16,752 nucleotides of DNA from UBA1412 sp964609795 (GTDB taxonomy: Bacteria > Verrucomicrobiota > Verrucomicrobiia > Limisphaerales > UBA1412). The position numbers and the translations under genes are program-made. The notes under the pieces are model-generated. The model had not been told where the DNA came from. It searched no databases and was given only the letters and a program-made list of their open reading frames with translations. The stretch is from positions 1 through 16,752 of the forward strand of contig CAZSTC010000045.1 of the NCBI GenBank assembly GCA_964609795.1. The letters run 5' to 3'. Below are positions 1 through 7,136 of the stretch, piece by piece (position 1 is the stretch's first letter; each line of letters opens with the position of its first letter).

Positions 1-83
1 TCCACCCGATTGTTGGACAAAGCCACAGCACGGCGGAAACCTTCGCTCGCGACTTTGCTCATCCAAACCATCAACGATTTCAT
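1..83 (-). CDS. N-terminal fragment of an unidentified protein (runs off left edge)
   Basis: Reading leftward from the ATG at 83 there are 27 uninterrupted codons to the window edge (MKSLMVWMSKVASEGFRRAV and onward), so the rest of the gene lies outside. The peptide is basic and amphipathic; I do not recognise a family. Support for a real start comes from a good sigma-70-like promoter at 90-117 pointing into it, and from its divergent position relative to the esterase at 274. No SD sequence precedes the ATG, and the promoter would place the transcript start almost on it. In-frame ATGs at codons 5 and 8 are alternative starts. An open stretch this short could also be chance. Confidence 0.3.
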   Translation of the reverse strand, partial: MKSLMVWMSKVASEGFRRAVALSNNRV

Positions 84-89
84 AGGGCC

Positions 90-117
90 AGTATATTAAG
101 ATTCGGGCGCATGACAA
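90..117 (-). promoter_or_regulatory. putative sigma-70 promoter for the leftward gene
   Basis: On the minus strand TTGTCA (117-112) and TATACT (95-90) are separated by 16 bases; each hexamer matches the consensus at five of six positions. The expected transcription start falls within a base or two of the ATG at 83, which would give a leaderless or near-leaderless mRNA. Predicted from sequence only. Confidence 0.4.
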
Positions 118-273
118 CACAAACATGTCTCATTCTCGTGGAAATATCAAAATTTTGCTTTCTACACGACACTTTAACTTATTGACATAGAGGTCGCAAA
201 ATGTAAGGCTACGAGCGACAAATCTGCATCTTTGTAGGGTGTTCACGAACAGGTAAAAAAGGATCCAGTAAAA

Positions 274-1479
274 ATGAAAAAAATGATATGTGTAGTGTTT
301 ACGCTGCTGGCGTATTACGGATTATTTCAGGTACAGGGAGCTCTACCGGAAAGCTCTGCCGTTGCCCAAGAAAAATTGAGCCAAGCAACGGGGAGTGATA
401 ATGCGAAGGCATTAGAAAAGGAATTGAAGACCCGGCCGGCTACCTCGAATGTCCGAGGGGCGATGTATCCTCAGGTCTCTGACGAGGGGCATGCGATTTT
501 TAGGCTCAGAGCACCCGAGGCCCAAAAGGTGCAAGTTGATCTGGGGCGCAAGTACGATATGGTGAAGAACAAGGATGGAATCTGGGAGGTAACAACCGAT
601 CCGCAAAGCGAAGGATTCCATTACTATTCTCTGGTGATTGACGGGGTATCGGTATGTGATCCGGGCAGTGAAACCTTTTATGGTATGAGCCGAATGGCCA
701 GCGGCATTGAGATTCCTTTTGATGGGGATGGGTTTTATGCTGTCAAAGACGTTCCTCATGGTGAACTTCGGAGCAAACGTTACTATTCTTCGGTGAGCCA
801 AACCTGGCGGCGGTTCATCCTTTACACTCCCCCGGGTTATGACCAGGCCGCTGAGGGTACCACGTATCCGGTGCTTTATCTTCTGCACGGCGGCGGTGAG
901 GATGAACGCGGATGGGCTACCCAGGGCAAGACGGATCTGATTATGGATAATCTGATTGCCGAGGGCAAAGCCAAACCTATGGTGGTTGTTATGCTGGATG
1001 GTAACCTCGTGCAGCCTAATTTCAGGGAAAATTTTCTCAAACTTTTTCAAGATGATTTAATCCAATGTGTGATTCCTTTTGTAGAGAAAAACTACAAGGT
1101 AAAGACGGATTCTAAAAATCGGGCTCTGGCCGGGCTCTCGATGGGCGGCATTCAGACCCTTTATGCGGGCATCTATCATTCGGAGCTTTTCTCCTATCTG
1201 GGTGTATTCAGTTCGGGTTGGTTTCAACCTCAAAATGAATTGGCCCAATCCCAGTACAATTTCCTGAAGGATAACGTCGCCACCTTCAAAGATAATGTGA
1301 AAGAATTTTGGTTTTCGATGGGAGGCGAGAGGGATATAGCCTATCAGAATTGCAAAAAGATGTTGGAAAAGTTTGATGATCTAAAGGTTCCATATACCTA
1401 TCGCGATTACCGCGGCGGCCATACCTGGCCGGCCTGGCGGGAGAGTCTGCGGGATTTCGCGCCCGTGCTTTTCAAGTAA
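274..1479 (+). CDS. secreted esterase, CE1/esterase D-like, with N-terminal E-set domain
   Basis: A 401-residue secreted alpha/beta-hydrolase esterase. A signal peptide occupies about residues 1-22 (MKK, hydrophobic core, VQG/A). An immunoglobulin-like E-set domain of the kind found before feruloyl-esterase-like enzymes follows (about 60-160), then the catalytic domain (about 165-400) with YPVLYLLHGGGEDERGW, the nucleophile elbow GLSMGG (Ser289), GERD (Asp354) and GGHTWPAW (His383), a complete triad in the expected order. Relatives hydrolyse feruloyl or acetyl esters on plant polysaccharides such as xylan; the substrate here is an inference. The ATG at 274 is preceded by AAAAAGGA about 10 bases upstream. 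It stands alone: the next gene is 343 bases away, with a hairpin between. Confidence 0.88.
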   Translation: MKKMICVVFTLLAYYGLFQVQGALPESSAVAQEKLSQATGSDNAKALEKELKTRPATSNVRGAMYPQVSDEGHAIFRLRAPEAQKVQVDLGRKYDMVKNKDGIWEVTTDPQSEGFHYYSLVIDGVSVCDPGSETFYGMSRMASGIEIPFDGDGFYAVKDVPHGELRSKRYYSSVSQTWRRFILYTPPGYDQAAEGTTYPVLYLLHGGGEDERGWATQGKTDLIMDNLIAEGKAKPMVVVMLDGNLVQPNFRENFLKLFQDDLIQCVIPFVEKNYKVKTDSKNRALAGLSMGGIQTLYAGIYHSELFSYLGVFSSGWFQPQNELAQSQYNFLKDNVATFKDNVKEFWFSMGGERDIAYQNCKKMLEKFDDLKVPYTYRDYRGGHTWPAWRESLRDFAPVLFK

Positions 1480-1595
1480 TCCAACACACGGCAGCTGGGC
1501 CTCGGCGGCAAATTTTGGAGGAAGGTATCTTTTTACTCCCTGGTTGCGTAGATAAGCCCGATTTCCAACTGCCGAATTTTGGAAGACAAAATAGG

Positions 1596-1628
1596 AATCC
1601 AGGTAGAGAAAAGTTGCTCACCTGGATT
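1596..1628 (+). terminator. probable intrinsic terminator after the esterase gene
   Basis: AATCCAGGT (1596-1604) and ACCTGGATT (1620-1628) form a perfect 9-bp stem with a 15-base loop, followed by TTTTGAATTTTTTG. It lies about 115 bases past the esterase stop. The stem is only moderately GC-rich and the loop is large, so efficiency is uncertain. Confidence 0.45.
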
Positions 1629-1673
1629 TTGAATTTTTTGTCAAATCTAGTGTAATTCTTTGAAAAACAGGTC

Positions 1674-1702
1674 TTGTGCCCACTAGAGCAGGATGTTATA
1701 AT
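1674..1702 (+). promoter_or_regulatory. putative promoter for the tandem paralog pair
   Basis: A perfect TATAAT (1697-1702) sits 17 bases after TTGTGC (1674-1679), which matches TTGACA only in its first three bases. Transcription would start near 1709, leaving a leader of roughly 115 bases before the ATG at 1823. Confidence 0.35.
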
Positions 1703-1822
1703 AACTGCGTATTGGACCATTAACTATTTTTCGATGATCATGTTTCATCATACCGGGCAGCCAACGGGTGTAGTGATTGGAAGGCCACCTTTTTTCCCAT
1801 TTATCGAATGGAATGTTAGTGC

Positions 1823-3124
1823 ATGAAAAACAGGAATATCGTTCTTACAGCAGCGCTGAGTTGCGTACTTGCTTGTGGTGTTTTATTTATCTGGAATACC
1901 CAACGTTGTCGCCTCTCATCCTCGCAACCCGCTTCATCGACTGCAGCCACAAATAAGCCTCCATCCACCCTTGCCCAGGATAGACAGCGCGTCAAGCTGG
2001 CTTTTGCAGACCCGGCTGATCTGATTGCGCGCCTCCAATCCATCGGGGAAGCGAACCAATCAACCATCAGCGAAGCCCTCTTTTGTTTTCAGGGTTTAGT
2101 GGATGCCGGTACAAATTCGCTTCCCCCTATTGAAACGTATTTCCTTACTGGGCACAATATTTCACTGGTTGGCCGTGGCTATACCTGGGAAGATCTGGGT
2201 GTTGATTACACAGAGGTCAAACGTTGGGGAAACGACCCCATCCCGCACGCTATGATGATCCCGCAAACAACGCGCATTGGATTAATTGACGCACTGCGCG
2301 ACATTGGAGGCACAACCGCAGTCGAAGTGATTGACCGGGCTTTCTCCCACCCAACCGATCTTCATGAGTTCATTTACGCTGCCCTAACGCTTTACCGCAT
2401 CGATCCGGCCTCCTACAAACCGGCAATCCTGGCTGCTGTTCGCGACAAAATGCCCTCGGAAATTGGGATAGAAAGAACCCAGCTTCTGCGGTTGCTGGCT
2501 CAGTTGGGAGACGACGAAACTGCCGACTTGATGCTCTCCTATTTGAGCGTAAATGGTTCGATAGATTTTGGGGCTCTTGATTTGGTGACTGGTACCCTGG
2601 GCGAAAAATCCATGTACGCGCTCTCAACTCTGTTTCACGATTCCAATATCAGTTTTGATGATCGCACAATCCTGATGAATTATGCCCGGAAATATGTGGG
2701 TCCCAATCAAGATGCAAATGAAATGTTTAAAACCTCCTTTGCCGAAGTATTCTGCGAAATGCCCCCATCGGATGCAGATGCCTCGAAAACCTATAACCGC
2801 CTTCAATTTTATCAAAATACGCTCCTAAGTGATCTCTGCGGTTATAGTTATGAAAGTGTACGAAGCGGTAATATAGTTGGACGTCAATTGGTTCACGACA
2901 CCCTCACGTCCGAAACGGCCCAAGCCCGTCTGGAACTTCTAAACGAGTTGCGACAAAAGTATGCTCACGAAGGCAATCTTTATGGCGGCTACTTTGACAT
3001 CGTGGAAAAACATCTCCAGTACGTCCTCAACCCCGGCGACGCTACGGAAGCACCCCAATACGCTCCCAACATGTTTTCTCAGTTTGATCCCTCCGGTTTT
3101 GGCTCCTCAGGTGAAACAAAATAA
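1823..3124 (+). CDS. membrane-anchored protein of unknown function, paralog 1
   Basis: 433 residues, family not recognised. The N-terminus (MKNRN followed by a hydrophobic stretch, about 6-25) looks like a signal anchor or signal peptide; VLAC at 15-18 is a weak lipobox-like match. A Ser/Thr/Pro-rich linker (about 32-50) leads to a largely helical domain. Visible blocks are CFQGLVDAGTNS (88-99), GHNISLVG (110-117), IPQTTRIGLIDALRDIG (146-162), LLRLLAQLGDDE (221-232), ALDLVTGTLG (251-260) and the YVG...ANEM segment (291-301). The amphipathic helices of about 35-40 residues are reminiscent of HEAT-type solenoids; that is inference. Most of these blocks recur in the same order in the next gene, 50 bases downstream, so the two are tandem duplicates, probably co-transcribed. 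No clear SD precedes the ATG. Confidence 0.8.
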   Translation: MKNRNIVLTAALSCVLACGVLFIWNTQRCRLSSSQPASSTAATNKPPSTLAQDRQRVKLAFADPADLIARLQSIGEANQSTISEALFCFQGLVDAGTNSLPPIETYFLTGHNISLVGRGYTWEDLGVDYTEVKRWGNDPIPHAMMIPQTTRIGLIDALRDIGGTTAVEVIDRAFSHPTDLHEFIYAALTLYRIDPASYKPAILAAVRDKMPSEIGIERTQLLRLLAQLGDDETADLMLSYLSVNGSIDFGALDLVTGTLGEKSMYALSTLFHDSNISFDDRTILMNYARKYVGPNQDANEMFKTSFAEVFCEMPPSDADASKTYNRLQFYQNTLLSDLCGYSYESVRSGNIVGRQLVHDTLTSETAQARLELLNELRQKYAHEGNLYGGYFDIVEKHLQYVLNPGDATEAPQYAPNMFSQFDPSGFGSSGETK

Positions 3125-3174
3125 AGACCCCAAGTTTGCGATGATTCACTGACAACATAAATACTTGTGCCCTT

Positions 3175-4488
3175 ATGAACACTAAAACACTCACAACACT
3201 CATCTGCACTGCGGGCGCCATCGGCATTGTTGCAGCCTGCTGGCTGATATGCGAACATCAATACCGCCTTTGTTCCCAAAACGTTGTCCATCCCCAAACA
3301 ACAGCAACCACCCCGGAAACCACGCAGGAACCCGCTCCACAAATAGAAGAGAAGATCCTCTCGAACGTCGATCCGGCAATGATCTTTCAGCGCCTGAACC
3401 AGCTTCGCCCTAACACCCGCAATACCGTGCGCGAAGCATTCTTCTGCTTTCAAGGATTCCTGGATGCTGGAAGCAATTCCTTTCCCGCCATCCGCAAATA
3501 CGCAGAAAGTGGACACAATGTCATCCTGGCAGGAAACCGCTGGTCGGATATCGAACCCCGCGACCCTAAAAAAACGCCCGTTTCATCCTTTCAATCTGCC
3601 GGCAGCATACTCATTATCCCGGCATCAACCCGTATGGGACTAGTGGACGTTCTGAAAGAAATCAACACCTTGGAGGCATTTAACATTTTGGCTCAAATTT
3701 TGCCAACTTCCCAAGACGCTTTTGAAGTCGTTAAAATTTCTCGAATTCTTTTAACTCGGGATTCAAGTGCCTTTGCCGAACGTATCCGCGGAACGGCCCG
3801 TGTAATGCTGGCAACCACAAAAACCAAAAAAGATCGCCACGAATTAATCAAACTTCTGGCCGAGGCGGGGGATATTGAACCTATCCAATTGCTGGCACAG
3901 GAACTGATGGATAATGGCAAACTTGATCGTTCCGCGCTGGACCTCTATTTCAATACCCTCAAAGCGGACGCTCTTCCCACGCTTTCCGCCCTTTTCAAAG
4001 ATACCAACACCAGCGAACGAGACCGAAGACTCTTGCTAAAAACGGCTTTCTCCTACGTGGGCAACGATGCTTTGGCTAATGAAATGTATCTTTCCTCCTA
4101 TACAGGCGCTGATCTATCCGAATTACCTCCGGTTTCTGATACCAATAAAAACCCCATCAATACCAAAATGATGCTCCTTTGTGAACTCCTGGCCGAAGGA
4201 AGAGAGGAGATGGGAATTGCCGGTACTGATGAAGACGGAAAAGCCTACTTCCAATCTATGGTGGATGACCGCGGAACAATCACACCCGAAATTGCCCAAA
4301 GCCGTCTGAATTTCCTGAACACCCTTCCCGAAGATGACGAACAGATGATAAGCTATATTGATGCAATTCGCGAAAAATTTAACGCTAAAATCCACCCCGA
4401 ATCCTTCCCCGAAGATTACCAATTCCAGTTAGATAAACTACCCAACATCAACCACTCCATCGGATACTTTACTGAAATATATTTTTAA
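3175..4488 (+). CDS. membrane-anchored protein of unknown function, paralog 2
   Basis: 437 residues, diverged duplicate of the preceding gene. It has the same architecture: hydrophobic N-terminus (about 5-26, containing VAAC at 19-22, a better lipobox match than in paralog 1), Thr/Pro/Gln-rich linker (about 38-58), then a helical domain. Shared blocks include CFQGFLDAGSNS (91-102), GHNVILAG (113-120), IPASTRMGLVDVLKEIN (148-164), LIKLLAEAGDIE (224-235), the LSALFKDTN segment (270-278) and YVG...ANEM (294-304). The C-terminal ends of the two proteins differ. The 50-base gap to paralog 1 and common strand suggest one transcript. No SD is visible before the ATG. Function is unknown; the N-terminus places the helical domain in the periplasm, either membrane-tethered or as a lipoprotein. 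Confidence 0.8.
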   Translation: MNTKTLTTLICTAGAIGIVAACWLICEHQYRLCSQNVVHPQTTATTPETTQEPAPQIEEKILSNVDPAMIFQRLNQLRPNTRNTVREAFFCFQGFLDAGSNSFPAIRKYAESGHNVILAGNRWSDIEPRDPKKTPVSSFQSAGSILIIPASTRMGLVDVLKEINTLEAFNILAQILPTSQDAFEVVKISRILLTRDSSAFAERIRGTARVMLATTKTKKDRHELIKLLAEAGDIEPIQLLAQELMDNGKLDRSALDLYFNTLKADALPTLSALFKDTNTSERDRRLLLKTAFSYVGNDALANEMYLSSYTGADLSELPPVSDTNKNPINTKMMLLCELLAEGREEMGIAGTDEDGKAYFQSMVDDRGTITPEIAQSRLNFLNTLPEDDEQMISYIDAIREKFNAKIHPESFPEDYQFQLDKLPNINHSIGYFTEIYF

Positions 4489-4583
4489 CTGCTGTAATCA
4501 GGTTTGTTCGCTGAGGATTGGGGTTTAGGGCCGCCTCTTCATTTTTGGCGTGCATTGGGAGGAGGTTTATCCCCATACTTTAT

Positions 4584-4601
4584 TCAGTGTATGTACACTG
4601 A
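4584..4601. repeat. dyad symmetry centred on the purC start codon
   Basis: TCAGTGTA (4584-4591) and TACACTGA (4594-4601) are perfect inverted repeats separated by TG, so the dyad covers the ATG at 4591-4593. It could be an operator or a short hairpin over the initiation site. A dyad of this size can also occur by chance. Confidence 0.4.
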
Positions 4602-5484
4602 GCCTTTATTAAAGTTGGAGCTCCCGGGGATCAAGAAATTGAAGAGCGGAAAGGTCCGCGAAGTTTTTGATCTGGGTGAGTATTTACTGTTTGTCGCCAC
4701 AGACCGCATTTCCGCCTTTGACTGCGTGATGCCCAACGGCATACCCAATAAAGGCAAGGCGCTCACGCAGATGAGCCATTACTGGTTTGACGACAGCAGT
4801 GACATTATCGGCAATCATCGCGTGGGCCGTGCCAATGACCCGCTGCCGGATAAGCTCAAGCCCTTTGAATCGGTGCTGGCGGGCCGCTCCATGATCGTCC
4901 GCAAAGCTCAGCCTCTGGCCATCGAGTGCGTCGTCCGCGGCTACCTGGCCGGTTCGGGCTGGAAGGAATACAAGAAGAGCCAGACCGTCTGCGGGATAGA
5001 ACTGCCGCCAGGACTTCAGGAATCCTCCGAATTACCGAAACCGATTTTCACCCCGTCCACGAAGGCCGAAGAGGGTCACGACGAGAATATCAGCTTCGAG
5101 AAAGCTCAGGAGATTGTCGGAGAAGAGATCGCTCTGCGCGTCCGGGATGCCAGTATCCGGCTCTACAGTTGGGCACGGGATGTGGCCCGCAAACAGGGGA
5201 TCATCATTGCCGATACCAAGTTTGAATTCGGCATCTTTGAAGGGGAGATTATTCTGATTGATGAAGTGCTGACCCCGGATTCTTCCCGTTTCTGGCCGCT
5301 GGATGATTACCGGCCCGGCAGAGGGCAGATGAGCTTTGATAAACAGTTCGTGCGCGATTATCTGGAGACGCTCGACTGGAATAAACAGCCCCCGGCACCG
5401 GCATTGCCCGAGGAGGTCGTCCGCAAAACGGCCGATAAATACGCCGAGGCCTATCGCCGCCTGACCGGCAAAGAACTTTGCTGA
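4591..5484 (+). CDS. purC: phosphoribosylaminoimidazole-succinocarboxamide synthase (SAICAR synthetase)
   Basis: Cytosolic purine-biosynthesis enzyme that joins aspartate to CAIR using ATP. From the chosen start it is 297 residues, the normal length for the longer SAICAR synthetases. Family motifs are intact: SGKVREVF (19-26, ATP-binding), ATDRISAFD (36-44), VVRGYLAGSGWKEY (114-127), DENISFE (164-170), DTKFEFG (208-214) and LIDEVLTPDSSRFW (222-235). The frame is open back to a TTG at 4504, but those 29 extra residues have no family counterpart, so the ATG at 4591 is preferred. A strong GGAGGAGG (4558-4565) lies 25 bases upstream of that ATG, unusually far. xerD follows after 31 bases and is probably co-transcribed. 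Confidence 0.95.
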   Translation: MYTEPLLKLELPGIKKLKSGKVREVFDLGEYLLFVATDRISAFDCVMPNGIPNKGKALTQMSHYWFDDSSDIIGNHRVGRANDPLPDKLKPFESVLAGRSMIVRKAQPLAIECVVRGYLAGSGWKEYKKSQTVCGIELPPGLQESSELPKPIFTPSTKAEEGHDENISFEKAQEIVGEEIALRVRDASIRLYSWARDVARKQGIIIADTKFEFGIFEGEIILIDEVLTPDSSRFWPLDDYRPGRGQMSFDKQFVRDYLETLDWNKQPPAPALPEEVVRKTADKYAEAYRRLTGKELC

Positions 5485-5515
5485 GGAGCCGCCCCCAGAG
5501 CCCCCGCCGCAAGCC

Positions 5516-6436
5516 ATGGAGAGATTGATTGACGAATTCCTGCTCCATCTGCGCCATGAGCGCGGAGCCGCAGAGAATACGCAGGAGACCTATTCGGCGG
5601 TGCTGCGTCGGCTGGGTGCCTGGGCCGTGCAGAGGCGCATCCGAAGCTGGGGAGATTTCACCCTTTCAGACCTGACCGAGTTTTTGAGCCACGAAAAAGA
5701 GCGCCCGGTTCTGGACCGCAAAGGGGCCAAGCCTCATGAGCCGAGCGTTTCGACCCTGTACCTCGTGATTGCGGCGCTCAAGGCGTTCTTCAAGTTTTGC
5801 GAGGCGGAGAAGGTGCTCCCGTTCAATATCGCCGAAAATCTATCCCTGCCGCGCCGCTGGGATGCGCTCCCGAAGGCTCTGGAGAGCGACCAGATCGAGC
5901 GGCTCCTGCGCAAGCCGCCCCAAATGCGTCCGCGTGATTACTGCGATCAGGCGGTTCTCGAGCTCGCCTATTCCTCGGGCCTGCGTCTTTCTGAGCTCTG
6001 CGATTTGAGGCTCGAGCAGCTCCACCTGGAAGAGGGCTTCATCACCGTGATCGGCAAGGGGAATAAGGAGCGGGTCGTGCCGGTCGGGAAAATGGCGATA
6101 GACTCCATCCGGCAATATCTCTCGCAAGGCAGACCCCATTTATCCAAGCCTAAATCCCCGGGCAATCTCTTCCTGACCTGCCGCGGCACCAAGTTCGCTT
6201 CGGTCACCCTCTGGCTGCGGATTAAGAACCGCGTCAAGGCTGCCGGCCTGCCCGAGAGTATCACTCCGCACGGCCTGCGGCATAGTTTTGCCACGCATCT
6301 CCTGGAGCATGGCGCCGACCTGAGAGTCATCCAGGAGCTTCTGGGCCATGCCAGCATCAGCACGACCGAGGTCTATACCCACGTGGCCAAAGCCCGCCTC
6401 AAAGAGGTCCATCACCGCTTCCATCCGCGCTCCTGA
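5516..6436 (+). CDS. xerD: site-specific tyrosine recombinase, XerD-like
   Basis: 306 residues, the usual length for XerC/XerD, which resolve chromosome dimers at dif. An N-terminal SAM-like core-binding domain (about 1-110) precedes the catalytic domain. The catalytic set is complete: Arg157 (SSGLRLSEL), Lys181 (GKGNKERVVP), His252 and Arg255 (HGLRHSFATHLLEHGADL), His278 (LLGHASISTTEVYTHV) and nucleophile Tyr287. The C-terminal box with HGADLR is closer to XerD than XerC from memory; the assignment between the two is not certain. It follows purC by 31 bases, which fits a housekeeping recombinase rather than a mobile-element integrase. No close SD is visible before the ATG. Confidence 0.9.
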   Translation: MERLIDEFLLHLRHERGAAENTQETYSAVLRRLGAWAVQRRIRSWGDFTLSDLTEFLSHEKERPVLDRKGAKPHEPSVSTLYLVIAALKAFFKFCEAEKVLPFNIAENLSLPRRWDALPKALESDQIERLLRKPPQMRPRDYCDQAVLELAYSSGLRLSELCDLRLEQLHLEEGFITVIGKGNKERVVPVGKMAIDSIRQYLSQGRPHLSKPKSPGNLFLTCRGTKFASVTLWLRIKNRVKAAGLPESITPHGLRHSFATHLLEHGADLRVIQELLGHASISTTEVYTHVAKARLKEVHHRFHPRS

Positions 6437-6453
6437 TTTTTCTCTTCTTTCAC

Positions 6454-6543
6454 GGAAAAAATTTTCCTATTGCGCTTCTCATGATAAAGCGCTAAGTTGA
6501 TCCATCTTTTGCATAAGAATGCAATACAACCCATAGGAAAATT
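6454..6543 (+). promoter_or_regulatory. structured mRNA leader, three-way-junction fold masking an SD
   Basis: AATTTTCCTAT (6460-6470) is an exact 11-bp complement of ATAGGAAAATT (6533-6543), which ends immediately before the ATG at 6544 and contains the SD-like AGGA (6535-6538). Inside this closing stem are two more perfect hairpins: GCGCTT/AAGCGC (6472-6477 and 6487-6492, 9-base loop) and TTGCAT/ATGCAA (6509-6514 and 6519-6524, AAGA loop). Together they form a three-way junction. An upstream GGAAAA (6454-6459) can compete for TTTTCC (6462-6467), offering an alternative pairing that would free the SD. This resembles a translational switch, but the region is AT-rich and the fold is drawn by eye only. 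Confidence 0.35.
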
Positions 6544-6642
6544 ATGTGTGATATTAATGACTATCAGCAAGAATACACATGTCTCTACACATGTCTCAGG
6601 ACACCCCCAATAATAATGGGCCTGACTGTCGCTATCTATTAA
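6544..6642 (+). CDS. 32-codon ORF overlapping the DUF1643 start in another frame
   Basis: ATG at 6544 follows AGGAAAATT, the best-placed SD in this locus, and is open for 32 codons (MCDINDYQQEYTCLYTCLRT and onward) to a TAA at 6640-6642. It overlaps the first codons of the DUF1643 gene in a different frame (the starts are 35 bases apart). It may be a small upstream coding sequence that couples translation, or the original N-terminus of the DUF1643 protein cut off by a one-base frameshift. It could also be chance. Confidence 0.25.
   Translation: MCDINDYQQEYTCLYTCLRTPPIIMGLTVAIY
6574..6597 (+). repeat. perfect 12-bp tandem duplication containing the start codon
   Basis: TACACATGTCTC occurs twice in immediate succession (6574-6585, 6586-6597). 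Each copy carries an ATG in the DUF1643 frame (6579 and 6591), so the duplication adds four codons (MSLH then MSQD) and doubles the start codon. Confidence 0.9.
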
Positions 6643-7136
6643 GGAAAGAAGGGGATAACCCATTGATAATCATTGGCTGTAACCCCAGCACTGCCAATGA
6701 GGGGGTATCGGATCCAACGATGATAAAAGTAAGTAAGTTTTGTCAAATAAACGGATATAATGGGTACATTATGCTGAATCTTTATCCGCAGATTGCGTCT
6801 GATGTTGAGGATATTCCACCTCATATCGATTATCACATTCATAATGTTAATATGGAGATAATTGAAAGAACTATAAAAGAAAATAATGAATCAGATATTC
6901 TTTTTGCTTTTGGTGGATTAATAAGACAAAGAAATTATTTGTATGACCCGTGTTTAAAAAGTATAAATAAAATAATAAATAATAATAATATAAATAGATT
7001 ATCATTAAACGGTGATATTTTTATGCACCCTCTACATTTTGGGTTTCCAAGAATTACCGAAAATGTTATAGCAGAAGGTCGACTTGTTTTAGTTAATTTT
7101 AACCTTCAAGAGTACATTGATAGATTTAATCAATAA
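6579..7136 (+). CDS. DUF1643 domain protein in an AT-rich island
   Basis: 185 residues matching the DUF1643 family, whose biochemical role is unknown to me. Visible features are CRYLLRKEGDNPLIIIGCNP (17-36) and PSTANEGVSDPT (36-47), corresponding to the family's 'mLNPSTAd...DPT' signature, then MLNLYP (65-70), FAFGG (109-113) and HPLHFGFP (150-157). The frame is closed upstream by a TGA at 6558, so only the ATGs at 6579 or 6591 can start it, and neither has its own SD. Base composition is sharply different from its neighbours: 6961-7020 has 7 G/C in 60, against about half G/C in tolB. DUF1643 genes are often accessory, so recent horizontal acquisition between xerD and the convergent operon is likely. 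Confidence 0.85.
   Translation: MSLHMSQDTPNNNGPDCRYLLRKEGDNPLIIIGCNPSTANEGVSDPTMIKVSKFCQINGYNGYIMLNLYPQIASDVEDIPPHIDYHIHNVNMEIIERTIKENNESDILFAFGGLIRQRNYLYDPCLKSINKIINNNNINRLSLNGDIFMHPLHFGFPRITENVIAEGRLVLVNFNLQEYIDRFNQ

Larger units (their letters stand above)
1480..1822. other. intergenic region between esterase and first paralog
   Basis: No convincing gene. It holds a 9-bp hairpin with a T-rich tail (1596-1628), a smaller inverted repeat TTCCAA/TTGGAA (1563-1568 and 1579-1584), and a TATAAT-containing promoter candidate (1674-1702). An open frame on the minus strand at 1472-1720 is low-complexity, resembles no family and has no ribosome site, so it is not called. Confidence 0.6.

Noticed and set aside
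182..210. TTGACA (182-187) as a -35 box for the esterase gene
   Set aside because: The -35 is perfect but no acceptable -10 hexamer lies 16-18 bases downstream, so no promoter is called.
412..1050. 212-codon open frame antisense to the esterase
   Set aside because: Overlaps the esterase catalytic domain with its intact motifs; composition looks non-coding.
4504..4590. TTG-initiated 29-residue N-terminal extension of PurC
   Set aside because: SAICAR synthetases begin close to the motif LKSGKVREVF; the extra residues are Gly/Trp-rich with no family counterpart.
5516..7136. XerD-like recombinase plus DUF1643 as an integron cassette or integrative element
   Set aside because: The recombinase has the size and motifs of the housekeeping Xer proteins and sits behind purC; no attC-like core sites, flanking repeats or other mobility genes were found.
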